The notes under the pieces are model-generated. The model did not search any database. It saw nothing but the letters and a program-made list of their open reading frames with translations, and was not told where the DNA came from. Positions 1-7,198 of a stretch of 32,236 nt of DNA are shown here, in pieces. A program made the translations under genes and the position numbers. The stretch covers positions 1-32,236 of the forward strand of contig JALEUV010000089.1 in NCBI GenBank assembly GCA_022780515.1, in the 5' to 3' direction. This DNA is from Anaerococcus sp. Its GTDB lineage: Bacteria; Bacillota; Clostridia; Tissierellales; Peptoniphilaceae. Position 1 is the first letter of the stretch, and every line of letters starts with the position of its first letter.

Positions 1-698
1 CATTTTCTAGCTCTAGTATTAAGCTCCATTAAGTTTTTAATTAATTCTTCTATTTCAATTTTAGCTAAATCAGTTTTCTTTGGGTAATATTCTCTTAATA
101 GTCCATTAGAGTTTTCATTACTTCCTCTTTGCGAAGCTTAATACGCATCGGCAAAGTAAAAGTCTATCCCTTGTTTTTAACATCTTCATAGCAAGCAAAT
201 TCTTTTCCTCTCTCAGATGTAAAGGTCTTTAATGCTTCTATTTTTTGACTTCTTTTGCTCTTTTGTCTATTGATTTACCAATGTTAAACCTACCTCTTGT
301 TTCTTTGGCTTTTCTTGATTTCCCCTTTCTTATTAGCTTAGAAACATCAAAGTCTATAACTCCTGAGTAAATCCAATTATATATTGTTTTAAAGCAGACA
401 ACATCTTTACATATAGTGTTTGCTATTTATTCTGGAGAGCATTTTTTATGGAGTTTTTCAGCTATGGATTTGGTGATATTATCATTAGCTTTTAGTTTCC
501 TCCCTTAAATGATGATTTTTTAATCTTATCTTTTTGGGCATATATAGCTTCATACTGATTACTACACCTTTTTAATTCTCTAGAAATTGTAGAGTGATGA
601 AAGCCTAAAATTTCCCTATTCTTCGTAAAGATACGCCCTCTTGTTGTAATACCTCTATCTTATTTCTATCATTATATGGTAAGATGTTTATAACTCAT
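1..698 (-). pseudogene. IS30-family transposase, decayed and cut by the window edge
   Basis: The complement starts at an ATG (698-696) behind a GGAGG site at 704-708 and reads MSYKHLTIYDRNKIEVLQ, the usual IS30-type N-terminal helix-turn-helix start. A lost base then gives a stop at 605-607. In the shifted frame HHSTISRELKRC continues, followed by further stops and shifts. Recognisable blocks resume (NWIYSGVIDFDVSKLIRKGKSR), then the reading jumps from IDKRAKEVKK straight to TSERGKEFACYED. The stretch that normally holds the first two acidic residues of the DDE catalytic triad is therefore deleted, at about 240-262. The C-terminal ASQRGSNENSNGLLREYY block, with the catalytic Glu, is still readable at about 85-145, and the 3' end runs off the window. 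It cannot make active transposase. Family assignment is by motif recognition; the decay is read directly. Confidence 0.88.
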
Positions 699-773
699 AT
701 TAACCTCCGTGAATGTTTTTGTGGTTATTAACATTTTACACGAAGTTAGTATGAGTTTTCTATTTTTTTCTAG

Positions 774-799
774 TGTCGCATTTAATTTTACAACTTATC
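774..799 (-). repeat. Outer terminal inverted repeat of the left IS30 copy
   Basis: This 26-bp segment lies just upstream of the transposase start, where the outer end of an IS30-type element is expected. Its reverse complement matches 32211-32236 at 25 of 26 positions; the mismatch is the C at 794. The match ends at 799/800, which probably marks the junction between the element and the chromosome. Confidence 0.7.
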
Positions 800-845
800 A
801 TATAAAAAATATTAGTAGATTTAAAAAATGCTCTTGGCATATATC

Positions 846-874
846 TTTTATAATTAATAAAATAATCGTATAAT
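846..874 (+). promoter_or_regulatory. Probable promoter of hflX
   Basis: A consensus -10 box TATAAT lies at 869-874, 20 bp before the hflX start, with only a poor -35 (TTTTAT, 846-851) at 17-bp spacing. A second TATAAT occurs at 849-854, so the exact promoter is uncertain. The region lies just outside the IS30 end, so the gene appears to keep its own promoter. Confidence 0.4.
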
Positions 875-894
875 CTAAGTTAGAAAGGAAGTTT

Positions 895-2127
895 ATGCAA
901 AGAGTTATACAAGTTAACGCAGTTAGTAGGGAAGATGACTTAGATAATAAAATTTATGAGCTAGAAAGTCTTATAAAAACTGCAGGTGGAGAAAGCATTG
1001 CCTATGTCAGCCAGGTTATAAGTAAGGTCAATCCAAAATATTATATTGGATCAGGCAAGGTAAAGGAAATCGAGGACTTGGCAAAGATTAATGATGTAGA
1101 TACTGTAATCTTTGATGTAGAACTATCTGCAAGCCAGCTTTATAATCTTGAAGAAGAGATGAAGCTCCATGTTGTAGATTGGACTACACTAATTTTAGAT
1201 ATATTTGCCATGAGGGCCAATACCAAGGAAGCAAGACTAAAGATTAAGCTTGCCCAACTAAAGTATCAACTACCAAGGATTAACAAGTGGTTTTCCTACC
1301 TATCCAGGCAGGCAGGTGGTATAGGTACCAGGGGACCTGGTGAGACCATGCTTGAGACCGATAGGCGTGCCATAGTTAGGGATATAAAATCGCTAGAAAA
1401 GTCTATTAAGTCCATAGATAAGACTAAGCGAATCAATAGGCTATCTCGTAAGGGAGTCCACAACCTATCGCTAGTGGGCTATACCAATGCAGGTAAGTCC
1501 ACCATATTAAATGGAATGATTTCCTTATTTGGTGAGGATAAGTATGTTTATTCTGATGACCTTTTGTTTGCGACCCTGGATACTTCAACTAGGAGGCTTG
1601 ATTTTTCAAATACCAAGCTAACCCTAACTGATACCGTAGGTTTTATAGACAATTTGTCAGAAGAATTAAATGATAGCTTCCTAACGACCTTGGATGAAGT
1701 TAGGTTTTCTGATATGCTTCTTATTGTAATAAATTCTGCCACAAATATCAACCAGCAATTAAAGACCATAGAAAAGTCGCTCGCTGATATAGACATTGGT
1801 GATAAGAAAATCCTCTATGTCTTCAATAAAATTGATATGGTAGACGATGAGCTAGCCATAAATCTCTATAAGAGAGAGGCAGATAGGATTTTTATATCAG
1901 CTAAAGAAGAAGAAGACCTCATCCGACTTAAGGAAAAGATAGTCGATATGATAAAAGCCGACTATGAGCTAGTAACTATGCATATACCTTTTTCCAAGGG
2001 ATCTGTTACAGATTATATAATGACTAACTATGATATCTTGGAAGTGGATTATGATAGCGAAGGAACCAATTTGAAGCTTAAAATTAGCAAAGAGGACTAT
2101 GTCAAATATGGAAATTATGTCAGATGA
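895..2127 (+). CDS. hflX: GTPase HflX (ribosome-associated)
   Basis: HflX is a cytoplasmic GTPase that binds the large ribosomal subunit and splits stalled or stressed ribosomes. The 410-aa protein has the HflX N-terminal nucleotide-binding domain (residues 1-100) and a family linker with GGIGTRGPGE (141-150). The GTPase domain follows: G1 GYTNAGKST (195-203), G3 DTVGF (246-250) and G4 NKID (311-314). Length is normal. The ATG at 895 follows an AAAGGAAG site at suitable spacing. It is the first gene of a run hflX-yigZ-yebC-lgt and its last codons overlap the next gene. Function is from family knowledge; the motifs are seen directly. Confidence 0.95.
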   Translation: MQRVIQVNAVSREDDLDNKIYELESLIKTAGGESIAYVSQVISKVNPKYYIGSGKVKEIEDLAKINDVDTVIFDVELSASQLYNLEEEMKLHVVDWTTLILDIFAMRANTKEARLKIKLAQLKYQLPRINKWFSYLSRQAGGIGTRGPGETMLETDRRAIVRDIKSLEKSIKSIDKTKRINRLSRKGVHNLSLVGYTNAGKSTILNGMISLFGEDKYVYSDDLLFATLDTSTRRLDFSNTKLTLTDTVGFIDNLSEELNDSFLTTLDEVRFSDMLLIVINSATNINQQLKTIEKSLADIDIGDKKILYVFNKIDMVDDELAINLYKREADRIFISAKEEEDLIRLKEKIVDMIKADYELVTMHIPFSKGSVTDYIMTNYDILEVDYDSEGTNLKLKISKEDYVKYGNYVR

Positions 2128-2743
2128 TTATAGGACCATTGAGGGGGAGAAGACTAGTCGGTTTGAGGAAAACAAATCAAAATTTATAACGACAGCCAGG
2201 CATGTAGAAAGTGAAGCAGAGGCCCTTAGCTTCTTAGAGGAGATGAGAGAGCTTTATAAGGATGCAACCCACAACTGCTATGCCTATATTATAAATGAGG
2301 TCCCGGAGATAAAAAGATATAGCGATGACGGCGAGCCCCAGGGCAGTGCCGGCCTACCCATGCTATCTGTATTGGAAAAAGAAAAGGTAAAGAATATAAT
2401 TGTCGTTGTGACTAGATATTATGGTGGTAAGCTCTTAGGCAAGGGAGGACTTGTCAGGGCCTATAGTAGGGGAGTAAGTGATACCCTAGCTAACAATGTA
2501 GTTTGTAAGAGTCAATATTTTGTAGTAGAATTAATTCATTCTTATAGTGTACTTGGTCAGATCGAAAATTACCTAAATAATGAAGGCTACACTATAATTG
2601 ATAAGGACTATACAGACGAAGTTAAAGAAAGGCTCTATGTAAAGCCAGCTCACTTTGACAAATTCAAGTCTGCTCTTATCGATCTAACCAGCGCAAATAT
2701 AAGTATAAATATAATAGAAAAAACAATGCTATTTGAATCTTAG
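2099..2743 (+). CDS. yigZ: YigZ/IMPACT family protein (UPF0029)
   Basis: The 214-aa protein has the N-terminal UPF0029/IMPACT domain, recognised by THNCYAYI, DDGEPQGSAG and VVVTRYYGGKLLGKGG, followed by a small C-terminal domain as in YigZ. The bacterial family has no settled biochemical role. The eukaryotic relative IMPACT/Yih1 acts in translational control through Gcn1. The reading frame overlaps the 3' end of hflX, so the two are probably translationally coupled. The start is uncertain: ATGs lie at 2099, 2108 and 2117. An AGAGGA site at 2091-2096 is too close to the first but suits the second, and family proteins usually begin near the third (MSDDYRTIEG). Confidence 0.88.
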   Translation: MSNMEIMSDDYRTIEGEKTSRFEENKSKFITTARHVESEAEALSFLEEMRELYKDATHNCYAYIINEVPEIKRYSDDGEPQGSAGLPMLSVLEKEKVKNIIVVVTRYYGGKLLGKGGLVRAYSRGVSDTLANNVVCKSQYFVVELIHSYSVLGQIENYLNNEGYTIIDKDYTDEVKERLYVKPAHFDKFKSALIDLTSANISINIIEKTMLFES

Positions 2744-2752
2744 GAGGATAAA

Positions 2753-3487
2753 ATGTCAGGACATAATAAATGGAGCAAAATCAAGAACAAAAAAGGAAGC
2801 GAAGATGCTAGAAAGGGTAAGGTCTTTACCAAGCACGCTAGAAATATAACAGTTGCTGCTAGGGAGGGTGGTAGCAACCCAGACTACAACCCAGCCCTAA
2901 AAACTGCCATCGAAAAAGCCAAGGCTGACAATATGCCTAATGATAATATCGACAGGGCTATCAAAAAAGCTGAAGGTGGAGATGATGATTCAAACTTCGA
3001 AAGAGTAATCTACGAAGGCTATGGACCAGGTGGGGTAGCTGTTATAGTTGATTGCTTGACAGAAAATAAAAATAGGACCGCCCCAGATGTAAGGCATGCC
3101 TTTGACAAAAACGGTGGAAATCTTGGAACAGATGGGTCAGTAATGTTTATGTTCGAGAGAAAGGGAGACATAGTTGTAGATAAGGCTGACAAGGACTTCG
3201 ATGACTTCATGATGGATGCCCTTGATGCAGGTGCTGAAGATGTAAAGGAAGCGGGAGAATACTTCGAAGCCATAACAGATGTCGAAAGTTTCAATGGTGC
3301 CAACGATAAATTAAAGGAAATGGGCTATACTATCGAAAGTGCTGACCTATCATACCTTGCCAATAACCTAGTCAAGGTCGAAGATAGCGACCAAGAAGCA
3401 AAATTAACCAAACTAATCGATAGCCTAGAAGACAATGATGATGTCCAAGAAGTATACACAAACTGGGATGATCAAGGCGAGGAATAA
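2753..3487 (+). CDS. yebC: YebC/PmpR family (TACO1-like) protein
   Basis: The N-terminus MSGHNKWSKIKNKKG with DARKGKVFTKHAR is diagnostic of the YebC family, and the 244-aa length is normal. Members have been described as DNA-binding transcriptional regulators, and more recently as translation factors helping ribosomes through difficult stretches such as polyproline; the mitochondrial relative is TACO1. The middle carries the conserved EGYGPGGVAVIVDC block and the C-terminal region is acidic. A strong AGGAGG site sits 5-6 nt before the ATG. It follows yigZ by 9 bp and precedes lgt by 2 bp, so it lies in the same operon. Which molecular role applies here cannot be told from sequence. Confidence 0.95.
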   Translation: MSGHNKWSKIKNKKGSEDARKGKVFTKHARNITVAAREGGSNPDYNPALKTAIEKAKADNMPNDNIDRAIKKAEGGDDDSNFERVIYEGYGPGGVAVIVDCLTENKNRTAPDVRHAFDKNGGNLGTDGSVMFMFERKGDIVVDKADKDFDDFMMDALDAGAEDVKEAGEYFEAITDVESFNGANDKLKEMGYTIESADLSYLANNLVKVEDSDQEAKLTKLIDSLEDNDDVQEVYTNWDDQGEE

Positions 3488-3489
3488 AG

Positions 3490-4290
3490 ATGGAATTTAA
3501 TATAAATCCAGTTGCCTTTAGCATTTTGGGCATAGACATCTATTGGTATGCCATAATAATTATAACTGGGATTATAATTGCAGCTCAATTTGCAAAAAAA
3601 GAATTTGTAAGAAGGGGCTTTGATGAGGACCTAATCTACGACATCCTCTTTGTCATCCTTCCAGTTGGAATAATAGGTGCGAGGTTTTGGTATGTCCTAT
3701 TTGAGTGGGACTACTATAGTGCTAACCCATCCCAAATCCTAAACTTTAGGGCAGGAGGACTTGCCATCCATGGTGGGATCCTCTTTGGACTAATTGCCCT
3801 AATAATCTATCAAAGATTTAAGCAAATTCCCCTTATTGATCTAACTGATATAATAGTTCCATGCCTGGCCCTAGCTCAAGGAATAGGTAGGTGGGGAAAC
3901 TTCGCCAATAGTGAGGCCCATGGTGGCCCAACAGATCTACCTTGGGGAATAATAATTGATGGTGTCAAGGTTCATCCGACCTTCCTCTATGAATCAATTG
4001 GAGATGTCTTAATCTTTATCTTCCTTTACAACTACAGGAAGAAAAATCCTGCCAAGGGTAAGCAAACTGCCATCTACCTTATGGTCTATGGGGTATTGAG
4101 ATTTTTGGTAGAGGGACTAAGGACAGATTCCCTTTATATAGGTAACTTTAGGACAGCTCAACTAGTATCTATTGCTTATCTAATAATAGGGCTTGTAATC
4201 TTTGTAATAGCCTCCAAGAAAAACCAAGCTCCCTACTTCAAACAAAAGAAAGACAAAGAGAAAAAAGAAAGAATAATTAATTTTAAATAA
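3490..4290 (+). CDS. lgt: Prolipoprotein diacylglyceryl transferase
   Basis: Lgt is the membrane enzyme that moves diacylglycerol from phosphatidylglycerol onto the lipobox cysteine of prolipoproteins, the first step of lipoprotein maturation. The 266-aa sequence is almost entirely hydrophobic helices. It contains HGGILFGL (His94), the Lgt signature GRWGNFANSE (133-142, with the conserved Arg and Glu), HGGPTDLPWG and HPTFLYES. The C-terminus is a short basic cytoplasmic tail (KKKDKEKKER). Length is normal. It is the last gene of the hflX operon. Just after the stop, at 4277-4417, a start-less open stretch in the +1 frame is noted separately. Confidence 0.95.
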   Translation: MEFNINPVAFSILGIDIYWYAIIIITGIIIAAQFAKKEFVRRGFDEDLIYDILFVILPVGIIGARFWYVLFEWDYYSANPSQILNFRAGGLAIHGGILFGLIALIIYQRFKQIPLIDLTDIIVPCLALAQGIGRWGNFANSEAHGGPTDLPWGIIIDGVKVHPTFLYESIGDVLIFIFLYNYRKKNPAKGKQTAIYLMVYGVLRFLVEGLRTDSLYIGNFRTAQLVSIAYLIIGLVIFVIASKKNQAPYFKQKKDKEKKERIINFK

Positions 4291-4307
4291 AATAATAGAC
4301 CTATCAG

Positions 4308-4337
4308 CTAGTGGATTAATTACTAGTGGATTAATTA
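4308..4337 (+). repeat. Perfect 15-bp tandem duplication
   Basis: CTAGTGGATTAATTA occurs twice back to back (4308-4322 and 4323-4337), just downstream of lgt. The unit length is a multiple of three, so it would keep the frame of the start-less open stretch that crosses it. Confidence 0.9.
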
Positions 4338-4417
4338 GAAGAAAAGCTCTTGGACAAGACCTTGTAAAAATTAAGGCGAGGCCAAGAGATAAAGCTTTTG
4401 TCCCTATAAGAATTCCT

Positions 4418-4438
4418 AAGACTTGACAGGTCTTTTTT
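4418..4438 (+). terminator. Rho-independent terminator after lgt
   Basis: A six-pair stem, AAGACT (4418-4423) with GGTCTT (4429-4434, one G-T pair), encloses a TGACA loop and runs into a T tract to 4438. It separates the hflX-lgt operon from the mraZ promoter. Confidence 0.7.
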
Positions 4439-4440
4439 AT

Positions 4441-4467
4441 TTGCAAATTTAGCCCTTATAGTATAAA
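4441..4467 (+). promoter_or_regulatory. Probable dcw cluster promoter
   Basis: TTGCAA (4441-4446) and TATAAA (4462-4467) are separated by 15 bp, a little short but acceptable. They lie immediately after the upstream terminator and before the MraZ-type repeats, which is where the mraZ promoter is expected. Confidence 0.5.
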
Positions 4468-4479
4468 ATGATTATTAAG

Positions 4480-4504
4480 TGGTTTGATGTGGTAGAAGGT
4501 GGTA
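4480..4504 (+). promoter_or_regulatory. MraZ-type operator, three direct repeats
   Basis: Three TGGTN units occur at 4480-4484, 4490-4494 and 4500-4504, each separated by exactly 5 nt, giving a 10-bp period. MraZ is known to bind short GTGGG-like direct repeats with this spacing upstream of its own gene; here the fourth base of each TGG core is T. The last unit overlaps the ribosome binding site, so bound MraZ would be downstream of the proposed -10 box and could repress the whole cluster. Confidence 0.65.
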
Positions 4505-4508
4505 TGAA

Positions 4509-4922
4509 ATGTTTTTAGGGGAATTTATTCACAAGCTAGACTCAAAAAACAGAATAATGATGCCAAGTGAATTTAGGGAAGACTTGGAGGGGACTTTTTA
4601 TATAACCAAGGGCCCAGAGTCATCTCTTATCCTCCTACCAGAAGAAGAATTCATAAAAAAATCACAGAGATTAGAAGAAATAGGTACTTCAAATAAGAAG
4701 AGCCGTGCTATAAAGAGGCTATTTTTCTCATCAACAGTTAAAACAAGCCTTGATAAGCAGGGTAGAATTTTGTTAAATAAGAACTTAAAGGATTATTCAG
4801 GAATTGATTCTGAAGCCATGATTATCGGCAACAACTCTACTATAGAGATTTGGGCTATAGATAAATGGCAAGCATATATAGACGAAGTTGAGGTGAATTT
4901 ATCCGATATAATGGATGAGTAA
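4509..4922 (+). CDS. mraZ: Transcriptional regulator / division protein MraZ
   Basis: MraZ is a ring-forming DNA-binding protein that controls the division and cell-wall cluster it heads. The 137-aa protein has two tandem SpoVT-AbrB-like domains, each with the MraZ core pattern: LDSKNRIMMP near residue 11 and LDKQGRILL near residue 82. The ATG at 4509 follows GAAGGTGG at 4495-4502; an out-of-register ATG at 4504 stops after three codons. Its 3' end overlaps rsmH. The three repeats directly upstream point to autoregulation. Confidence 0.95.
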   Translation: MFLGEFIHKLDSKNRIMMPSEFREDLEGTFYITKGPESSLILLPEEEFIKKSQRLEEIGTSNKKSRAIKRLFFSSTVKTSLDKQGRILLNKNLKDYSGIDSEAMIIGNNSTIEIWAIDKWQAYIDEVEVNLSDIMDE

Positions 4923-5844
4923 GATGGAATTTGAACATATACCAGTGCTCGCAGGGGAGACTATAGAAAAATTAAATATAAGACCTGATGGAATTTACCT
5001 AGACTTAACAGTCGGTAAGGGCGGTCATTCCAAAATGATTTTGCAAGAGCTAAGTGATGAGGGTCGTCTTATTGCACTCGACCAAGATAAGGAAGCAATA
5101 GAGGCTGCCAAGGCCAATCTCGCTTACTTTGACAATGTAACTTTTGTAAATTCGAATTTTGAAAATTTTGAACAAATCCTTGAAGATTTAGATATAGATT
5201 ATATAGATGGGGCTTTGATGGATATTGGTGTAAGCTCATACCAAATAGACAATGCAGACAGGGGATTTTCCTATATGCATGATGGACCTTTGGATATGAG
5301 AATGAACCAAGAAAATGAGTTAACAGCAGCAAAAATCATAAGGGAATACTCTGAGGAGGACCTGGCTCGTATCTTCTTTGACTATGGAGAGGAGAAATTC
5401 TCAAGACAGATAGCAAGAAACATCGTAAAAGAGAGAGCTGAAAGGGAAATCAGAACTACAGGAGAGCTAGCCGAGCTTGTAAGAAAGTCCTTTAAGTCAG
5501 AAGATGCCCATCCTGAAAAAAGAGTATTCCAAGCCCTAAGAATCGAAGTTAATAGGGAATTAGAGGTACTTACAAATACAATAGACAAGGTAGTCGACCA
5601 CCTCAATACTGGAGGAAGGCTTGCAATCATTACCTTCCATAGTCTAGAAGATAGGATTGTAAAGAATAAATTTAAGGAGCTCGCGACAGACTGCATCTGC
5701 CCGCCAGATTTTCCTGTGTGCGTTTGCAACCACCATGCAAGTGTAAAGCTTGTTAATAGAAAGCCTATAGTAGCAAGTAAGGAAGAGTTAAAGGCAAACT
5801 CTCGTTCCAAACCTGCCAAACTTAGGGTCTGCCAAAGGATATAG
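4915..5844 (+). CDS. rsmH: 16S rRNA (cytosine1402-N4)-methyltransferase
   Basis: RsmH (MraW) methylates N4 of C1402 in 16S rRNA, in the ribosomal P site, using S-adenosylmethionine. The 309-aa sequence begins with the family block HIPVLAGETIEKL, then the SAM-binding LDLTVGKGGHS, DGALMDIGVSS and ADRGFSY, and ends with ITFHSLEDRIVK and SRSKPAKLRVCQRI. The true start may be ATG 4924 (MEFEHIPVL), which has a better-placed GGATGAG site; the longer reading at 4915 overlaps mraZ by 8 nt. It sits second in the cluster, its usual place. Confidence 0.95.
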   Translation: MSKMEFEHIPVLAGETIEKLNIRPDGIYLDLTVGKGGHSKMILQELSDEGRLIALDQDKEAIEAAKANLAYFDNVTFVNSNFENFEQILEDLDIDYIDGALMDIGVSSYQIDNADRGFSYMHDGPLDMRMNQENELTAAKIIREYSEEDLARIFFDYGEEKFSRQIARNIVKERAEREIRTTGELAELVRKSFKSEDAHPEKRVFQALRIEVNRELEVLTNTIDKVVDHLNTGGRLAIITFHSLEDRIVKNKFKELATDCICPPDFPVCVCNHHASVKLVNRKPIVASKEELKANSRSKPAKLRVCQRI

Positions 5845-5846
5845 CC

Positions 5847-6248
5847 ATGGAAGAAAGAAAAGTTTTAAGAAAAGAAAATAACCAAAGAAAGAAGAGGACT
5901 CGCCTTACAGTCCGTGATAATAGAGATTTAAGGAAGAAAAGGCGAATTATGGAGCTAAAGAAAAAGGATAGACGTTTTAAAATCATAGCTTCTATAATAA
6001 CCCTTCTTGCCCTAGGCTTTGTCTTTACTTCATTTATGATGGAGAGGATGTCCTTGAATCGAAAAATAGATGAGTATAATAGTTTACAGGCAGATGTCAT
6101 GGCCTATGAACTTCAAAAAGATAATTTAAACAAGAAGGTGGAAAATGCCATTGACCTTCCAAGGATACAAAGATATGCCTTAGAAGAGTTGGGTATGGTC
6201 TATAGGGATGATGAAAATACTGTCAAATTAAATGTAGATAGGAATTAG
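5847..6248 (+). CDS. ftsL: FtsL/DivIC-type septum formation protein
   Basis: The 133-aa protein has a short, strongly basic cytoplasmic N-terminus (about residues 1-45, dense in Arg and Lys), one transmembrane helix (about 46-63), and an outside heptad-like region (about 65-100). The tail has IQRYALEELGM, typical of FtsL. FtsL forms a complex with DivIC and FtsQ/DivIB that activates septal peptidoglycan synthesis. Sequence conservation in this family is low, so the call rests on architecture and position between rsmH and mraY. Unusually, no penicillin-binding protein gene follows it. Confidence 0.82.
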   Translation: MEERKVLRKENNQRKKRTRLTVRDNRDLRKKRRIMELKKKDRRFKIIASIITLLALGFVFTSFMMERMSLNRKIDEYNSLQADVMAYELQKDNLNKKVENAIDLPRIQRYALEELGMVYRDDENTVKLNVDRN

Positions 6249-6250
6249 GT

Positions 6251-7198
6251 ATGAATAAGTTTTTTATAGTTTTATTAAGCATTATTATAAGTATAGGTCT
6301 TTCTTTGCTAATTATCCCTATACTAAGAAAAAAGAAGATCGGACAAAATATAAGATCTGTCGGTCCAAAGAGTCACTTAGAAAAGGCAGGAACTCCTACC
6401 ATGGGTGGAGTGATTTTTATCCTCACAACTTTTATAATGGCTCTTATTTTTCTACCCTTTAACCTCCAAACAGTGACTATTCTCATAGGAACATTGGGTT
6501 TTGGGGCGATTGGTTTTATAGACGATTTTAGAAAATTGGTACTAAAGCAAAGCGAGGGACTATCACCAAAGGGCAAGATTATTTTGCAATTTGGTCTTGC
6601 TGTAATTGTTACTATCTTATGCTTTGTCTATGATAGGCAAAGTGTTACAAGTATTCTTATTCCATTTGTAAATAAGAGCCTAAATATTGGTATACTTGGT
6701 TTTCCTCTTATGGTTTTTGTCATAGTGGGTACTACCAATGCGACAAACCTTACTGATGGCCTTGATGGACTACTAACTAGTGTGTCCTTGCCAGTATTTA
6801 TTACTTTAGCAATTATCGGAATTAATTCAGAGAAAGAAATTTTCTCCCTAATAATGCTAGGAAGTCTTATTGGATTTTTGATTTTTAACTCAAATCCAGC
6901 ATCAGTCTTTATGGGAGATACAGGATCCATGGCCATAGGTGGTGCCATAGTGGTTTTATCCATCCTGATGAATTTACAATTTTATTTGGCAATATTTGGA
7001 GGAATCTATGTTATGGAGACCCTATCAGTTATAATCCAAGTAACATCCTATAGGCATAGGAATAAAAAAAGAGTCTTCCTTATGACACCTATCCACCACC
7101 ATTTTGAATTGAAGGGCCACAAGGAAACAAAGATTGTAGCAGCCTTTAGTGCTGTATCTACTATCTTGTGTATGATAACATTGGCAGCAATATTATGA
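6251..7198 (+). CDS. mraY: Phospho-N-acetylmuramoyl-pentapeptide-transferase
   Basis: MraY transfers phospho-MurNAc-pentapeptide from UDP to undecaprenyl phosphate, making lipid I at the inner face of the membrane. The 315-aa protein is a multi-pass membrane protein with KAGTPTMGG, the catalytic Asp pair in FIDDFRK (Asp91, Asp92), NATNLTDGLDGL (163-174) and the terminal PIHHHFELKG block. Length is normal. Its stop overlaps the murD start in an ATGA arrangement, implying translational coupling. Confidence 0.97.
   Translation: MNKFFIVLLSIIISIGLSLLIIPILRKKKIGQNIRSVGPKSHLEKAGTPTMGGVIFILTTFIMALIFLPFNLQTVTILIGTLGFGAIGFIDDFRKLVLKQSEGLSPKGKIILQFGLAVIVTILCFVYDRQSVTSILIPFVNKSLNIGILGFPLMVFVIVGTTNATNLTDGLDGLLTSVSLPVFITLAIIGINSEKEIFSLIMLGSLIGFLIFNSNPASVFMGDTGSMAIGGAIVVLSILMNLQFYLAIFGGIYVMETLSVIIQVTSYRHRNKKRVFLMTPIHHHFELKGHKETKIVAAFSAVSTILCMITLAAIL

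Noticed and set aside
4180-4446. Minus-strand open frame of 88 codons, hydrophobic, across the lgt 3' end and terminator
   Set aside because: It is antisense to lgt, runs through the terminator, and its hydrophobic look comes from reading the complement of membrane-protein and AT-rich sequence. No ribosome site.
5382-5819. 145-codon minus-strand open frame opposite rsmH
   Set aside because: Antisense to conserved RsmH motifs, with no recognisable domain or ribosome site.
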